From the NCBI RefSeq assembly GCF_015070855.1, contig NZ_JADDIX010000092.1, forward strand, positions 45,675 to 109,674: DNA of 64,000 bases, in the 5' to 3' direction. The DNA comes from Pseudomonas lopnurensis (GTDB lineage: Bacteria > Pseudomonadota > Gammaproteobacteria > Pseudomonadales > Pseudomonadaceae). The notes beneath the pieces are model-generated. The model searched no databases. It was not told the DNA's origin and was given only the letters and a program-made list of their open reading frames with translations. Below are positions 52,223-61,775 of this stretch, in pieces (position 1 is the first letter of the stretch; every line of letters begins with the position of its first letter). A program made the position numbers and the translations under genes.

Positions 52223-54514
52223 ATGGCTGTAGCGCATAACCTGGGATTTCCGCGCATTGGCGCCGACCGCGAGCTGAAGAAAGCGCTCGAGGCCTTCTGG
52301 AAGGGTGAACTGGACGACGCGGGGCTGCGCCAGGTGGGGCGCCAACTGCGCGCGGAGCATTGGCGCGTACAGGCCCGGGCTGGCATCGAGCTGCTGCCGG
52401 TGGGCGATTTCGCCTGGTACGACCAGGTCCTGACCCATTCGCTGATGTTCGGCGTGATCCCGCAGCGTTTCCGACCTGCCGATGGCCAGCCGACGCTGGA
52501 TACCCTGTTCGCCATGGCGCGGGGCGTGGCGAATAGCTGTTGCGGCGGCGCCCAGGCGCAGGAAATGACCAAGTGGTTCGATACCAACTATCACTATCTG
52601 GTCCCGGAGTTCAGCGCCGACCAGCCGTTCCGGCTGTCCTGGACGCAGCTGTTCGAGGAAGTCGAGGAGGCACAGGCGCTGGGATTCGTCATCAAACCGG
52701 TGCTGATCGGCCCGCTGACCTATCTCTGGCTGGGCAAGGTCAAGGGCGAAGGCGATTTCGACAAGCTGGAACTGCTCGAAAGGCTGCTGCCGGTGTACGG
52801 TGAAATCCTCGAGCGTCTCGCGGCGCAGGGCGTGGAATGGGTGCAGATCGACGAGCCGATCCTCGCCCTGGACCTGCCGCAGGACTGGAAGAACGCCTTC
52901 GAGCGTGCCTACAACCTGCTGCAGCGCGCGCCGTTGAAGAAGCTGGTCGCCACCTATTTCGGTGGCCTGGAGGACAACCTCGGCCTGGCCGCGACGCTGC
53001 CGGTGGACGGCCTGCACATCGATCTGGTGCGCGCACCTGAGCAATACCCGGTGATTCTCGACCGGCTGCCGGCCTACAAGGTGCTGTCGCTGGGCCTGGT
53101 CAACGGGCGCAACGTCTGGCGCTGCGACCTGGACAAGGCGCTGGAGGTGGTGCGGCACGCCGCCGAGCGTCTCGGCGAGCGCCTGTGGCTGGCGCCGTCC
53201 TGTTCGCTGCTGCACAGCCCGGTGGACCTGCAGCGCGAGGATCGATTGGATGACGAGCTGAAGAGCTGGCTGGCCTTCGCTGTGCAGAAGTGCGCCGAGG
53301 TCGTCACGCTCGCCCGTGCCGTCGATACTCCGCAGGACGCCGGCGTCCAGGCGGCACTGGCGCGAAGCCGCGCGGTGCAGGCGGCGCGTGCGCAGTCGCC
53401 GCGCATCCACAAGCCCGAGGTGCAGGCACGCCTGGCCGCCATCGAACCGCGGCACAGCCGGCGGACCTCGGTCTTCGCGGCGCGGATCGAGCAGCAGCGC
53501 GCGCGCCTCGGTCTGCCGCCGTTCCCCACCACCACCATCGGTTCGTTCCCGCAGACGCCGGCGATCCGCCTGGCGCGCCAGGCCTACAGGCAGGGCAAAC
53601 TGTCGCCGGGCGACTACACCGAGGCGATGCAGGCGCAAATCCGGCATGCCGTGGCGGTGCAGGAGCAGATCGGCCTGGACGTGCTGGTGCATGGCGAGGC
53701 GGAGCGCAACGACATGGTCGAGTATTTCGCCGAGCAGCTCGACGGCTATGCCTTCACCCGCTTCGGCTGGGTGCAGAGCTATGGTTCGCGCTGCGTCAAG
53801 CCGGCGGTGATCTACGGCGACCTCAGCCGGCCGCGGCCGATGACGGTGGAGTGGATCCGCTATGCCCAGCAGCAGACCGACAAGGTGATGAAGGGCATGC
53901 TCACCGGCCCGGTGACCATGCTGATGTGGTCGTTCGCCCGCGAGGACCTGCCGCGCGAAGTGCAGGCCCGGCAACTGGCGCTGGCGATCCGCGACGAGGT
54001 CTGCGACCTGGAGGCCGCCGGCATCCGCATCATCCAGATCGACGAGGCGGCGTTCCGCGAAGGCCTGCCGCTGCGCAAGGCCGACTGGCAGCACTACCTG
54101 GACTGGGCGGTGGAGGCGTTCCGCCTGTGCGCCAGCGGGGTGCGCGACGAAACCCAGATCCACACCCACATGTGCTACAGCGAGTTCAACGACGTGATCG
54201 AGTCGATTGCCGCGATGGATGCCGACGTCATCACCATCGAGACCTCGCGCTCGCAGATGGAGCTGCTGGAAGCCTTCCGCGCCTTCGACTACCCCAACGA
54301 CATCGGCCCGGGCGTCTACGACATCCACTCGCCGCGGGTGCCGGATACGGCGGAGATGGTGCAACTGCTGGGGAAGGCCGCCGAGCGCATCCCGGCCGAG
54401 CGCCTGTGGGTCAACCCGGACTGTGGGCTGAAGACGCGCGGCTGGGCGGAAACCGAAGCGGCCCTGGTGAACATGGTGGCGGCGGCGCGGCAACTGCGGG
54501 CCGCTGCATTGTAG
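52223..54514 (+). CDS. metE: cobalamin-independent methionine synthase MetE
   Basis: A 763-residue enzyme that transfers a methyl group from 5-methyltetrahydropteroyl-triglutamate to homocysteine. The N-terminal domain starts [19 protein letters not shown]; the catalytic C-terminal domain has [25 protein letters not shown], zinc ligands H and C in HTHMCYSEF and C in [12 protein letters not shown]. The length matches E. coli MetE (753). GGAG 8 bases before ATG 52223 supports this start over the frame start at 52130. Expected MetR control. Confidence 0.97.
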   Translation: MAVAHNLGFPRIGADRELKKALEAFWKGELDDAGLRQVGRQLRAEHWRVQARAGIELLPVGDFAWYDQVLTHSLMFGVIPQRFRPADGQPTLDTLFAMARGVANSCCGGAQAQEMTKWFDTNYHYLVPEFSADQPFRLSWTQLFEEVEEAQALGFVIKPVLIGPLTYLWLGKVKGEGDFDKLELLERLLPVYGEILERLAAQGVEWVQIDEPILALDLPQDWKNAFERAYNLLQRAPLKKLVATYFGGLEDNLGLAATLPVDGLHIDLVRAPEQYPVILDRLPAYKVLSLGLVNGRNVWRCDLDKALEVVRHAAERLGERLWLAPSCSLLHSPVDLQREDRLDDELKSWLAFAVQKCAEVVTLARAVDTPQDAGVQAALARSRAVQAARAQSPRIHKPEVQARLAAIEPRHSRRTSVFAARIEQQRARLGLPPFPTTTIGSFPQTPAIRLARQAYRQGKLSPGDYTEAMQAQIRHAVAVQEQIGLDVLVHGEAERNDMVEYFAEQLDGYAFTRFGWVQSYGSRCVKPAVIYGDLSRPRPMTVEWIRYAQQQTDKVMKGMLTGPVTMLMWSFAREDLPREVQARQLALAIRDEVCDLEAAGIRIIQIDEAAFREGLPLRKADWQHYLDWAVEAFRLCASGVRDETQIHTHMCYSEFNDVIESIAAMDADVITIETSRSQMELLEAFRAFDYPNDIGPGVYDIHSPRVPDTAEMVQLLGKAAERIPAERLWVNPDCGLKTRGWAETEAALVNMVAAARQLRAAAL

Positions 54515-54577
54515 AGCCAGCTTGCTGGCGATTCATCGGAGTAGCCGCAGAAGCATCGCCAGCAAGCTGGCTTCTAC
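54511..54577. repeat. long REP-like inverted repeat after metE
   Basis: GTAGAGCCAGCTTGCTGGCG (from 54511) and ATCGCCAGCAAGCTGGCTTC with TAC (to 54577) are near-perfect complements of about 22 bases. It begins at the metE stop codon and probably ends its transcript. Confidence 0.7.
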
Positions 54578-54804
54578 AGGTAATGCCTTCAGCCTGGTCC
54601 GGTTGCCATTTCGTACGCAAAACGCGGCTCGCGACGAAACGGCAACAGACCTCAGGCGACTGCTTTCGAGAGGGCATCAGCGTGGTGGCGCGCTGCACTT
54701 GTAGGCGCGAGCTTGCTCGCGATCAGCGGGCTTCGGGTGAGCACGATCGCCGGCAAGCCGGCTTCAACGGAGGGGCGATCGCCGGCAGCCAGGGCTTGCG
54801 GAGG
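54578..54804. repeat. intergenic region with second REP-like pair before glpD end
   Basis: TGTAGGCGCGAGCTTGCTCG with CGATC (54700-54724) and GATCGCCGGCAAGCCGGCTT (54747-54766) form another facing pair. Between 54580 and 54700 no gene is seen. The region lies between the converging metE and glpD genes. Confidence 0.6.
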
Positions 54805-56349
54805 TCAGCCCTGGGCGATCCGTTCGAATGTCGTCAGGCACTCACCGGAACGGTCGTCCAGATAGCGCTGCAGGCGCTCGCGTTCGGCGGGCTCCATGAA
54901 CAATCCGAGCTTGCTCCGGCGCCAGAGAATGTCGTCGAGGTTCAGGGCCCACTCCTCGACGATCAGGTAGTCCACCTCGCGGGCATGCAGGCCGGCGCCG
55001 AAGCATTCGCCCAGATCCTCCAGCCCCTGAGTGTCCCTGAGAATCAGCCAGCTGCGGTTGCCGTAGCTGCGCGCCCAGCGCCGGGCGATCGGCCCCGGCA
55101 ACCAGGGATAGCTGGCGCAGAGGGCATCGGCGAGGCTGGATGGATCACTGAGGTTCTCCCCACCGGGCAACGGCGCATCCCGCGTCCAGGCCGGCTTCAT
55201 TTCCGGGAACAGCGGCGCCAGCTCCGCGAGCGCGGCCTCGGCGAGCTTGCGGTAGGTGGTCAGCTTGCCGCCGAATACCGAAAGCAGCGGCGCTTCGCCC
55301 GGTTGCATGCTCAGCGCCAGGGTGTAGTCGCGGGTAATGGCCGAAGGCAGGTCGCACTCGTCGTCGCACAGGGGCCTGACGCCGGCGTAGCTGTGGCGTA
55401 TGTCGGCGCGTGACAGCGGGCGCCGGAAATGCGCGTTGACGACGGCCAGCAGGTAGTCGATCTCGCCCTCGGTGATCTTCACCTGGGCCGGATCGCCACG
55501 GTACTCGTGATCGGTGGTGCCGATCAGGCTGAACCGGTCGAGATAGGGAATCACGAAGACGATGCGCCGGTCCTCGTTCTGCAGGATATAGGCATGGTCC
55601 CCCTCGTAGAGCCTCGGCACCACCAGATGGCTGCCCTGGATCAGGCGAATGCCGTGGGGCGGGGTCTGCCTGAGCTGGTTCTGGATGAAGTGCGCGACCC
55701 AGGGGCCGGCGGCATTCACCAGCGCGCGGGCGCGAACGGAAAAACGGCTGCCGTCCACCCGTTCCAGATGCAGATGCCAGAGCCCCTTGCTGCTGCGCGC
55801 GCTGACGCAACGGGTGCGGGTGTGGATGTGCGCGCCCTGCTCGCGTGCGGCCATGGCATTGAGTACCACCAGTCGAGCATCGTCGACCCGGCAGTCGGAA
55901 TACTCGAAACCGTGACTGATCTCGGCCTTGAGCGGGCTGTCGGCACCGAAGCGCAGGCTTCGCGAGCCACCCAGCTTTTCCCGCTTGCCGAGGTGGTCGT
56001 AGAGAAACAGGCCGGTGCGGATCATCCACGACGGGCGCAGATGTGGGCGGTAGGGCAGCACGAAACGCAGGGGCCTGATGATGTGCGGGGCCTTGGCCAG
56101 CAGTACTTCGCGTTCGGCCAGCGCTTCGCGCACCAGGCGCAGGTGGTAATGCTCCAGATAGCGCAGGCCGCCATGCACCAGCTTGCTGCTGGCCGAGGAG
56201 GTATGTCCGGCGAGGTCGTCCTGTTCGCAGAGAATCAGCGAGAGACCGCGTCCGGCGGCATCCGCAGCGATTCCGGCGCCATTGATGCCGCCACCGATCA
56301 CGGCCAGATCGTAGACTTCCGCGAGCGGTGCGAGAGGAGGATGATTCAT
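54805..56349 (-). CDS. glpD: aerobic glycerol-3-phosphate dehydrogenase
   Basis: A 514-residue FAD enzyme at the cytoplasmic membrane, oxidising sn-glycerol-3-phosphate to dihydroxyacetone phosphate and feeding quinone. The N-terminal FAD motif is DLAVIGGGINGAGIAADAAG, followed by SSKLVHGGLRYLE. A conserved substrate region (GGKLTTYRKLAE) is near residue 360. The length agrees with E. coli GlpD (501). No glpF/K/R genes are in the window; its other glp partners must be elsewhere. Confidence 0.95.
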   Translation of the reverse strand: MNHPPLAPLAEVYDLAVIGGGINGAGIAADAAGRGLSLILCEQDDLAGHTSSASSKLVHGGLRYLEHYHLRLVREALAEREVLLAKAPHIIRPLRFVLPYRPHLRPSWMIRTGLFLYDHLGKREKLGGSRSLRFGADSPLKAEISHGFEYSDCRVDDARLVVLNAMAAREQGAHIHTRTRCVSARSSKGLWHLHLERVDGSRFSVRARALVNAAGPWVAHFIQNQLRQTPPHGIRLIQGSHLVVPRLYEGDHAYILQNEDRRIVFVIPYLDRFSLIGTTDHEYRGDPAQVKITEGEIDYLLAVVNAHFRRPLSRADIRHSYAGVRPLCDDECDLPSAITRDYTLALSMQPGEAPLLSVFGGKLTTYRKLAEAALAELAPLFPEMKPAWTRDAPLPGGENLSDPSSLADALCASYPWLPGPIARRWARSYGNRSWLILRDTQGLEDLGECFGAGLHAREVDYLIVEEWALNLDDILWRRSKLGLFMEPAERERLQRYLDDRSGECLTTFERIAQG

Positions 56350-56420
56350 GGGCGCTTGTAACCACCGTTTCTTTGGCTGTTAAGGTACAGGCATTCGTCA
56401 ACCACTCGTACTACAAAGCA

Positions 56421-56891
56421 ATGACACCCGCCATCGATCTGCTGAAGAAAGCCCGTGCCGAACATCGCGTGCACGCTTACGAACATGACCCCAAGTCCGC
56501 TTCCTACGGTCTGGAAGCGGCGGAAAAGCTCGGCCTGGAGCCGGCCCGGGTATTCAAGACGCTGCTCGCCTGCAGCGAGAGGAACGAATTGCTGGTGGCC
56601 GTGGTTCCCGTTGCCGGAACGCTCGATCTCAAGGCTCTGGCCCAGGCGGCGGGTGTGAAGAAGGTGGAAATGGCCGACCCGATGGCGGCACAGCGTGCCA
56701 CGGGGTATCTGGTCGGCGGCATCAGCCCGCTGGGGCAGAAGAAGCGCCTGCGGACCTTTATCGACAGCTCTGCGCAGGCGCAGCCGACCATCCATGTGAG
56801 TGCCGGCCGCCGGGGGCTCGAGGTGGAACTGGCGCCCGCAGTGCTGGCCGAGCAGACCGGGGCGCTTTTTGCCCCTATCGGGCGGGGTTGA
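56421..56891 (+). CDS. ybaK: Cys-tRNA(Pro)/Cys-tRNA(Cys) deacylase YbaK
   Basis: A 156-residue editing-domain protein. TPAIDLLKKARAEHRVHAYEHDP begins the family, and K46 region FKTLLA, then GVKKVEMAD and GYLVGGISPLGQKK are conserved. YbaK hydrolyses cysteine mischarged on tRNA(Pro). The frame is open upstream to 56328 but ATG 56421 gives the E. coli length (159). It is divergent from glpD. Confidence 0.94.
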   Translation: MTPAIDLLKKARAEHRVHAYEHDPKSASYGLEAAEKLGLEPARVFKTLLACSERNELLVAVVPVAGTLDLKALAQAAGVKKVEMADPMAAQRATGYLVGGISPLGQKKRLRTFIDSSAQAQPTIHVSAGRRGLEVELAPAVLAEQTGALFAPIGRG

Positions 56892-57113
56892 GTGGGCGAG
56901 GAGTGCAGGTGGTCGGCCTGGTCTGAGTGTTCGGGCTAACCCATTATCGATTGAGCCCCGAAGCTTCAGAGCAGGCCAAACCAGACAGCAATGCCAATCT
57001 TCCCAGCCTGAGCCCACCTTCGCTGCCCCGGCAACCCACGACGACTTGTCGCCCACCATGATGGCGTCGAGCTATATTGTGCGCCGTTCCAGTCCTGAAT
57101 AGCGGGTGCGCTC

Positions 57114-58196
57114 GTGAACCCCTCTGCCGTACTCCCCAAGCCGGGGGCTTCCTTCGCCCGGCGTGCGTTCTACCCGCGTGCCATCGGCCTGGCGGTGGGT
57201 TTCTTCTGCGTCGCGGCGGTGCTCTGGGAGCGTGAGACATCCCTGTGGCTCTGGGGACTGCTGATCGGCTTCTGCTATGTCTGGCCGATCGTGGCACTGA
57301 ATCTGTCCAGGCGGTCGCTTTCTGCATCGCTTACCGAAAGGCGCTTCGTGCTGTTCGACTCGCTGATGGGCGGTTTCTGGATCGCCGTCATGGAGTTCAA
57401 CGTCCTGCCATCGGCAGTGCTGCTGTCGATGCTGGCGATGAACAATACCGCGACCGGCGGCGCGCGCTTCGTCCTGCAGGGGCTGGTGGCGCAATTGCTG
57501 GGCATGCTGGTCTCGGTACTGTTGCTGGGCTTCGGTTTCTCCCCGCAAACCAGCCAGGCACAGATGTATGCCTGCCTGCCGATGCTCATCGTGCATCCGC
57601 TGACCATCGGCATGGTGCTTTATCGCCTGGCGTATCAACTGGGCGAGAACAAGCGGGCGTTGCGCAGCCTGAGCCGTACCGACAGCCTGAGCGGGCTGTT
57701 CAATCGCGGCTACTGGAACGAGCTGCTGCAGCTGGAATTCGCTCATTGCAAGCGCAGCGGAGGCATCGCCAGCCTCGCGCTGATCGATCTGGATGACTTC
57801 AAGCACGTCAACGACCGATACGGGCACGTCATCGGCGACGAACTGCTGCGTCAGGTCGGCCAGTGCATCCGCCGCAACCTGCGTAGCGAGGATATGCCCG
57901 GGCGCTACGGTGGGGACGAATTCTGCGCCGTGCTGCCGGGCGCGCGCGCTCGGGATGCCTGGGAGGTGCTGGAGCGTCTGCGGAACGAGATCGCCGAATT
58001 GGACTTTACCCTGGCGCCCAGGTTGAGCATCAGCCTGAGCATCGGTATCGCGCAGTACGATCCGCGCATAGAAGACGCGCTCGGCTGGCTCAAGGCGGCC
58101 GACCTGGCGCTCTACGAGGCCAAGCGCCAGGGGCGCAACCGGATCGCCATCGCCGAGCGGCAATGGACGCCGGCATTGGCACCCGTGGCCGAGTGA
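57114..58196 (+). CDS. MASE2-GGDEF diguanylate cyclase
   Basis: A 360-residue membrane-bound enzyme with a GTG start. An N-terminal MASE2 domain (residues 10-170, six helices, FARRAFYPRAIGLAVGFF then GFCYVWPIVALN) is followed by a GGDEF domain with DLDDFKHVND, RYGGDEFCAVLPG and SIGIAQY. The product-inhibition I-site R-S-E-D precedes GGDEF at the correct spacing. It makes c-di-GMP. MASE2 cyclases such as AdrA/DgcC of enterics are CsgD-regulated; the curli locus 11 kb away makes a link possible, but this is inference. Confidence 0.94.
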   Translation: MNPSAVLPKPGASFARRAFYPRAIGLAVGFFCVAAVLWERETSLWLWGLLIGFCYVWPIVALNLSRRSLSASLTERRFVLFDSLMGGFWIAVMEFNVLPSAVLLSMLAMNNTATGGARFVLQGLVAQLLGMLVSVLLLGFGFSPQTSQAQMYACLPMLIVHPLTIGMVLYRLAYQLGENKRALRSLSRTDSLSGLFNRGYWNELLQLEFAHCKRSGGIASLALIDLDDFKHVNDRYGHVIGDELLRQVGQCIRRNLRSEDMPGRYGGDEFCAVLPGARARDAWEVLERLRNEIAELDFTLAPRLSISLSIGIAQYDPRIEDALGWLKAADLALYEAKRQGRNRIAIAERQWTPALAPVAE

Positions 58197-58264
58197 TCCA
58201 GGCGGACGCTACGCGACGGCAACGCCTGGATGCCCCGGCCGCCGGCTAGCGCCGATGCGCAAAA

Positions 58265-58789
58265 TCAGCCGAGCAAGCCTCGTAGCTGTGCCTGGGTATC
58301 CGTTGCACCCATCATGGTCGCGGCGGCCAGTGGCGTGGCGCCGCTGGCGTCCGTGGCCCGCGGATCGGCGCCGTGGGCGACGAGGTATTCGACGATTTCC
58401 GTGCGGTTGAACATGGCCGCCATCATCAGCGCAGTCTTGCCATCTTCGCAGCGACCCTCGATGTCGGCGCCGTGCGCCAGCAGCAGCTCGATCATCGCCA
58501 GGTCGCCCTTGAAGGCCGCGCCGGCCAGCGGCGTGTGGCCGCGATGGTTGCGCAGCTGCGGGTCGGCGCCGTGCTCCAGCAAGGTGCGGGTGGCCTGCAG
58601 GTGGCCGTGGTAGCTGGCGAGCATCAGCAGGCTGTCGCCGGCATGGTTGCGCAGGTTGGCCGGCATGCCTTGCGCCAGCAGCTCGCCGAGACGGGCGCTG
58701 TCGCCGGCGCGCGCGCTGTCGAAGACCTGCTCGGCGAAGGCCAGTGTGGCGTCATCCAGTTCCGGGGTTTGCTTGGGCGCTTGCGACAT
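58265..58789 (-). CDS. ankyrin repeat protein
   Basis: A 174-residue soluble protein with about four ankyrin repeats: GDSLLMLASYHGHLQATRTLLEHG, RNHRGHTPLAGAAFKGDLAMIE, EDGKTALMMAAMFNRTEIVE and DASGATPLAAATMMG. No signal peptide is evident. Such proteins, often linked to catalase or peroxidase in pseudomonads (AnkB-like), act as protein-binding scaffolds. Here it precedes no catalase, but a dihaem peroxidase-like gene lies next to it on the same strand. Confidence 0.88.
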   Translation of the reverse strand: MSQAPKQTPELDDATLAFAEQVFDSARAGDSARLGELLAQGMPANLRNHAGDSLLMLASYHGHLQATRTLLEHGADPQLRNHRGHTPLAGAAFKGDLAMIELLLAHGADIEGRCEDGKTALMMAAMFNRTEIVEYLVAHGADPRATDASGATPLAAATMMGATDTQAQLRGLLG

Positions 58790-58940
58790 CGCGGGTCCTC
58801 CGTTGGCAAGGCGGCGAATACGTTCGCCGTGTTGGCCGCCATTGTCGTCCCGGTTGCCGAGGCGTGCCAGCGAAGCCTTTCTATGCGCGAAATAGGCGGC
58901 CTTTATCCGACGCCCCGGAGCGGGGCGCCGGATGCGGCTC

Positions 58941-60335
58941 TCAGAGGGTGCGCAGGAAGGCGACCAGATCGGCTTTCTCCTGCTGGTTCAGGTTGCGCTG
59001 CAGGACCAGGTTGAAAAATTCCACGGTGTCTTCCAGGGTCAGCAGGCGGCCGTCATGCAGGTACGGCGGCGACTCCTTGATGCCGCGCAGCGGGAAGGTC
59101 TTGATCGGCCCGTCGCCGACCGCCATGACGCCGTTGTACTCCTGCGGTTCGTAAAAGCGCTCGGTCTTCAGATCGTGCATCAAGTGGTCGGTGTAGTAGG
59201 GCGGCACGTGGCAACCGGCACAGGCGCCCTTGCCATGGAAGAGCTCCTCGCCACGCAGCTCCTGCTCGCTGGCCTTGGTCGGGTCGAGGCGGCCTTCGAC
59301 GTTGAGCTTGGGTGCCGGCGGGAAGTCGAGAAGGGCCTGGAACTCGCCCATGAAATGCACCTGGCTGCCGCGTTCGAGCACGTTCACACCCTTCTTCGTC
59401 GCCAGCACCGGATCGCCATCGAAGTAGGCGGCGCGCTGTTCGAACTCGGTGAAGTCCTCGACCGATTTCAATGCCCGCTGCGAGCCGAAGATCTGCTGGA
59501 TGTTCACCCCGCGCAGGGTCGGGGTGTCGATGCGGTGGCGGAATTTCTGCGGACGCACATCGCCGGCCAGGTGGGTGGCGGCGTTGGTGTGGCCGTTGGC
59601 ATGGCAATCCAGGCAGGCGACGCCGGTGTGCGGGTGTTCGCTGCGGCGGTCATCGGTGGCGTTGAACTGCTGTTGCGGGAAAGGCGTCACCAGCAGGCGC
59701 AGGCCTTCGAGCTGCTTGGGATTGAGGATACCGTTGAACAGCTCGAAGAAATTGCGGATGTTCACCAGCTTGCCCTGGGAGACGTCGCCCAAGTCCGGCC
59801 GGGTGGTGAGGAAGATCGGTGCCGGGAACTCGGGAAGGAAGTGGTCCGGCAGGTCGAAGTCCAGGTCGAAGCGGGTGAGGTCGCGCCCCTCGATCCGGTT
59901 CACCTCGTCGATGTGGAATTGCGGAAAGATCATCCCGCCCTCGGGATGATTGGGGTGGGGCAGCGGCATGAAGCCGAGGGGGAAGCGCTTCTGCTGGCGG
60001 ATATCGTCGGGGCTCAGTTCGGCCAGTTCATCCCAGTTGGTACCGCTCGGCAGCTTGACCCGCACGCCGCCCTGGATCGGTTTGCCGCGGGTCATCTGCA
60101 GCCCTTCGGCGGGCTTGTCGCTGAGGTCGTAGCGCTGTTCCAGCAGGTCCTGGTGCTTTTTCAGGATGCCGTCCTTGTCGGCGGCCATGCGTTGCATGAT
60201 CGTTTCGAACTTCTCGGTGATCACCACCGGTGAATAACTGGTGGGGACCTCGTCTTCGGCGGCTCGAGCGCCACCACATGTGAGGGCGATGCCGAGCGCG
60301 GCGGCGAGACAGGCCCTGGCGTGAGGTGCAGTCAT
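58941..60335 (-). CDS. dihaem cytochrome c peroxidase-family protein
   Basis: A 464-residue periplasmic protein with a signal peptide (residues 1-25, GIALTCGGARA). Two CxxCH haem c motifs appear, CLDCH near residue 242 and CAGCH near 377, with a C-terminal VEFFNLVLQRNLNQQEKADLVAFL typical of the CCP/MauG superfamily. It is longer than classic CcpA (about 330), with an extended N-terminal part of unknown role. It may reduce hydrogen peroxide or act as an electron-transfer oxidase. Confidence 0.86.
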   Translation of the reverse strand: MTAPHARACLAAALGIALTCGGARAAEDEVPTSYSPVVITEKFETIMQRMAADKDGILKKHQDLLEQRYDLSDKPAEGLQMTRGKPIQGGVRVKLPSGTNWDELAELSPDDIRQQKRFPLGFMPLPHPNHPEGGMIFPQFHIDEVNRIEGRDLTRFDLDFDLPDHFLPEFPAPIFLTTRPDLGDVSQGKLVNIRNFFELFNGILNPKQLEGLRLLVTPFPQQQFNATDDRRSEHPHTGVACLDCHANGHTNAATHLAGDVRPQKFRHRIDTPTLRGVNIQQIFGSQRALKSVEDFTEFEQRAAYFDGDPVLATKKGVNVLERGSQVHFMGEFQALLDFPPAPKLNVEGRLDPTKASEQELRGEELFHGKGACAGCHVPPYYTDHLMHDLKTERFYEPQEYNGVMAVGDGPIKTFPLRGIKESPPYLHDGRLLTLEDTVEFFNLVLQRNLNQQEKADLVAFLRTL

Positions 60336-60654
60336 TTTCTTTTTCTCCTCGCAATGGCTTACGGACGGACGAGCCCGTAAAAGAGGCCTAGGCCAGAACG
60401 GCCGGGGGAGAAAATAGAGACAGGCTATCAGGAAGATTGATTTTTCAACCGAAACGGGGTGCAAGCTGACAGAGGCCGTAGCGCGGGCCTTTGCGATCTA
60501 TATGGCGTATTGCCTTATATCGCCTCGTTTCTTGTAGGAACTTTTTATCCGCAATCGGTAAAAGGCAATGCGCCAGCTTCGGGGCCGGCAGTGGGCATCC
60601 TCGGTCGCGACTGTGGCACTATGCGCCGCCTGGATTCCGCCCACCATAGTCGCC
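60336..60654. other. intergenic region before DUF3820 gene
   Basis: No gene is supported. The moderately AT-rich 60470-60570 segment may contain promoters for the flanking divergent genes. GCCTAGGCCAGAACGGCC near 60389 is a local imperfect repeat. Confidence 0.4.
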
Positions 60655-60879
60655 ATGAAACCCGAAGACCTCGAACGTCTGGTCACCCAGACGATGCCCT
60701 ATGGCAAGTACAAGGGGCGCCTGATCGCCGACCTGCCCGGGCATTATCTCAACTGGTTCGCCCGGGTCGGCTTCCCGCCCGGTGACTTGGGCCGCCTGCT
60801 GGCGCTGATGCAGGAGATCGACCATAACGGCCTGTCGCCCCTGCTGGAGCCGCTGCGGCGAAACGCCGACAGGCGGTAG
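60655..60879 (+). CDS. DUF3820 small protein
   Basis: A 74-residue protein with the family core MPYGKYKGRLIADLPGHYLNWF, near-identical in pattern to the DUF3820/YpeB-like proteins of proteobacteria, which are of unknown function and sometimes fused to exonuclease domains. The ORF frame is open from 60568, but ATG 60655 is the family start. Confidence 0.87.
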   Translation: MKPEDLERLVTQTMPYGKYKGRLIADLPGHYLNWFARVGFPPGDLGRLLALMQEIDHNGLSPLLEPLRRNADRR

Positions 60880-60892
60880 GCTGGTCGGCCGG

Positions 60893-60990
60893 CGTTCCGC
60901 CAACGGGCGTAGCGCCGAAGCCCAACGGCGCACCGAAGCCCTGGGCCTGATTCCACGCTCGTTGGGCTTCACGGGCTGCCACCCAACCTA
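60893..60990. repeat. GCCCAACG/CGTTGGGC inverted repeat
   Basis: GCCGAAGCCCAACGGCGC and CGTTGGGCTTCACGGG are complementary, followed by CACCCAACCTACG. It lies between converging small genes and probably works as a terminator. Confidence 0.5.
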
Positions 60991-61512
60991 CGCCTCCGCG
61001 CGCAGCGCTTCGAGGGCCGGCATGGCATAGATGCCCACCTGCACCGCCAGCTGCATCATCCGCTGCAGATCGCAGGTGTACACCAGCACCGCCTGCAATT
61101 CGTCGTCCAGCGGCTCGCTGAAGTCCACCAGCACGTAGCCGCCTTTCTCCGGGTAGAGGCTGCTCATTTGTACCTGGATGCGGTTCAGCGCCTTCAGCGG
61201 CTCGGTCTTGGCCAGTTGTTTGGGCTTGAGCACGAAGTTCACGCTGTCGCCGAAGGATGCGACGATCTGGCTGAACAATTGCTCGTAGTCATCGGCCTGG
61301 AACAGCACGGTGTCCGGCAGGCTGCCGATCACCACCCATTCGCCGAGCGGGATCGGAAAGCTGTCGTCGTAGTTGATGTCCGGGTTGGCCTGTAGGAAGG
61401 CCTGGGGATCGGCATAGGCCTGGTCGGCTTCGTCGGCTATCCGGGCGATTTCTTCCTCGGTCATGCAGCCGGAACTGATGAGCGTGACCAGTTCGAGAAG
61501 GGAGGCTTTCAT
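60988..61512 (-). CDS. hypothetical protein, acidic, soluble
   Basis: A 174-residue protein starting MKASLLELVTLISSGCMTEEE. It has no signal peptide or membrane segment and is acidic. Codon structure and length support it as real. The frame is open to 61578 but ATG 61512 fits with GCAGGATCTTCC upstream. I do not recognise a family. It is divergent from the tsdBA unit, separated by 263 bases. Confidence 0.7.
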   Translation of the reverse strand: MKASLLELVTLISSGCMTEEEIARIADEADQAYADPQAFLQANPDINYDDSFPIPLGEWVVIGSLPDTVLFQADDYEQLFSQIVASFGDSVNFVLKPKQLAKTEPLKALNRIQVQMSSLYPEKGGYVLVDFSEPLDDELQAVLVYTCDLQRMMQLAVQVGIYAMPALEALRAEA

Positions 61513-61775
61513 GGAAGATCCTGCAGGGGAGGGCGCACAAGGATAACCAAGGACCGACGTCGCGCGCACGCGCGGCACGGCATTGCCGCAGCGTTTTGCT
61601 TGGTTATATTCGAATGAGTTCTAAGCTTATTCTTTTTCTAGAGGCGGGTCGGAGTGCTGTGATAGCTTCCATCACTGCGACAGGTCGCCCGCGGTCGTTT
61701 CGCCGAGAGCGTCGAGCGAAGCGATGCCGAGGCGGGCTGCACGATAATAACGACAGCGCTGACGAGGCTCTCTTC

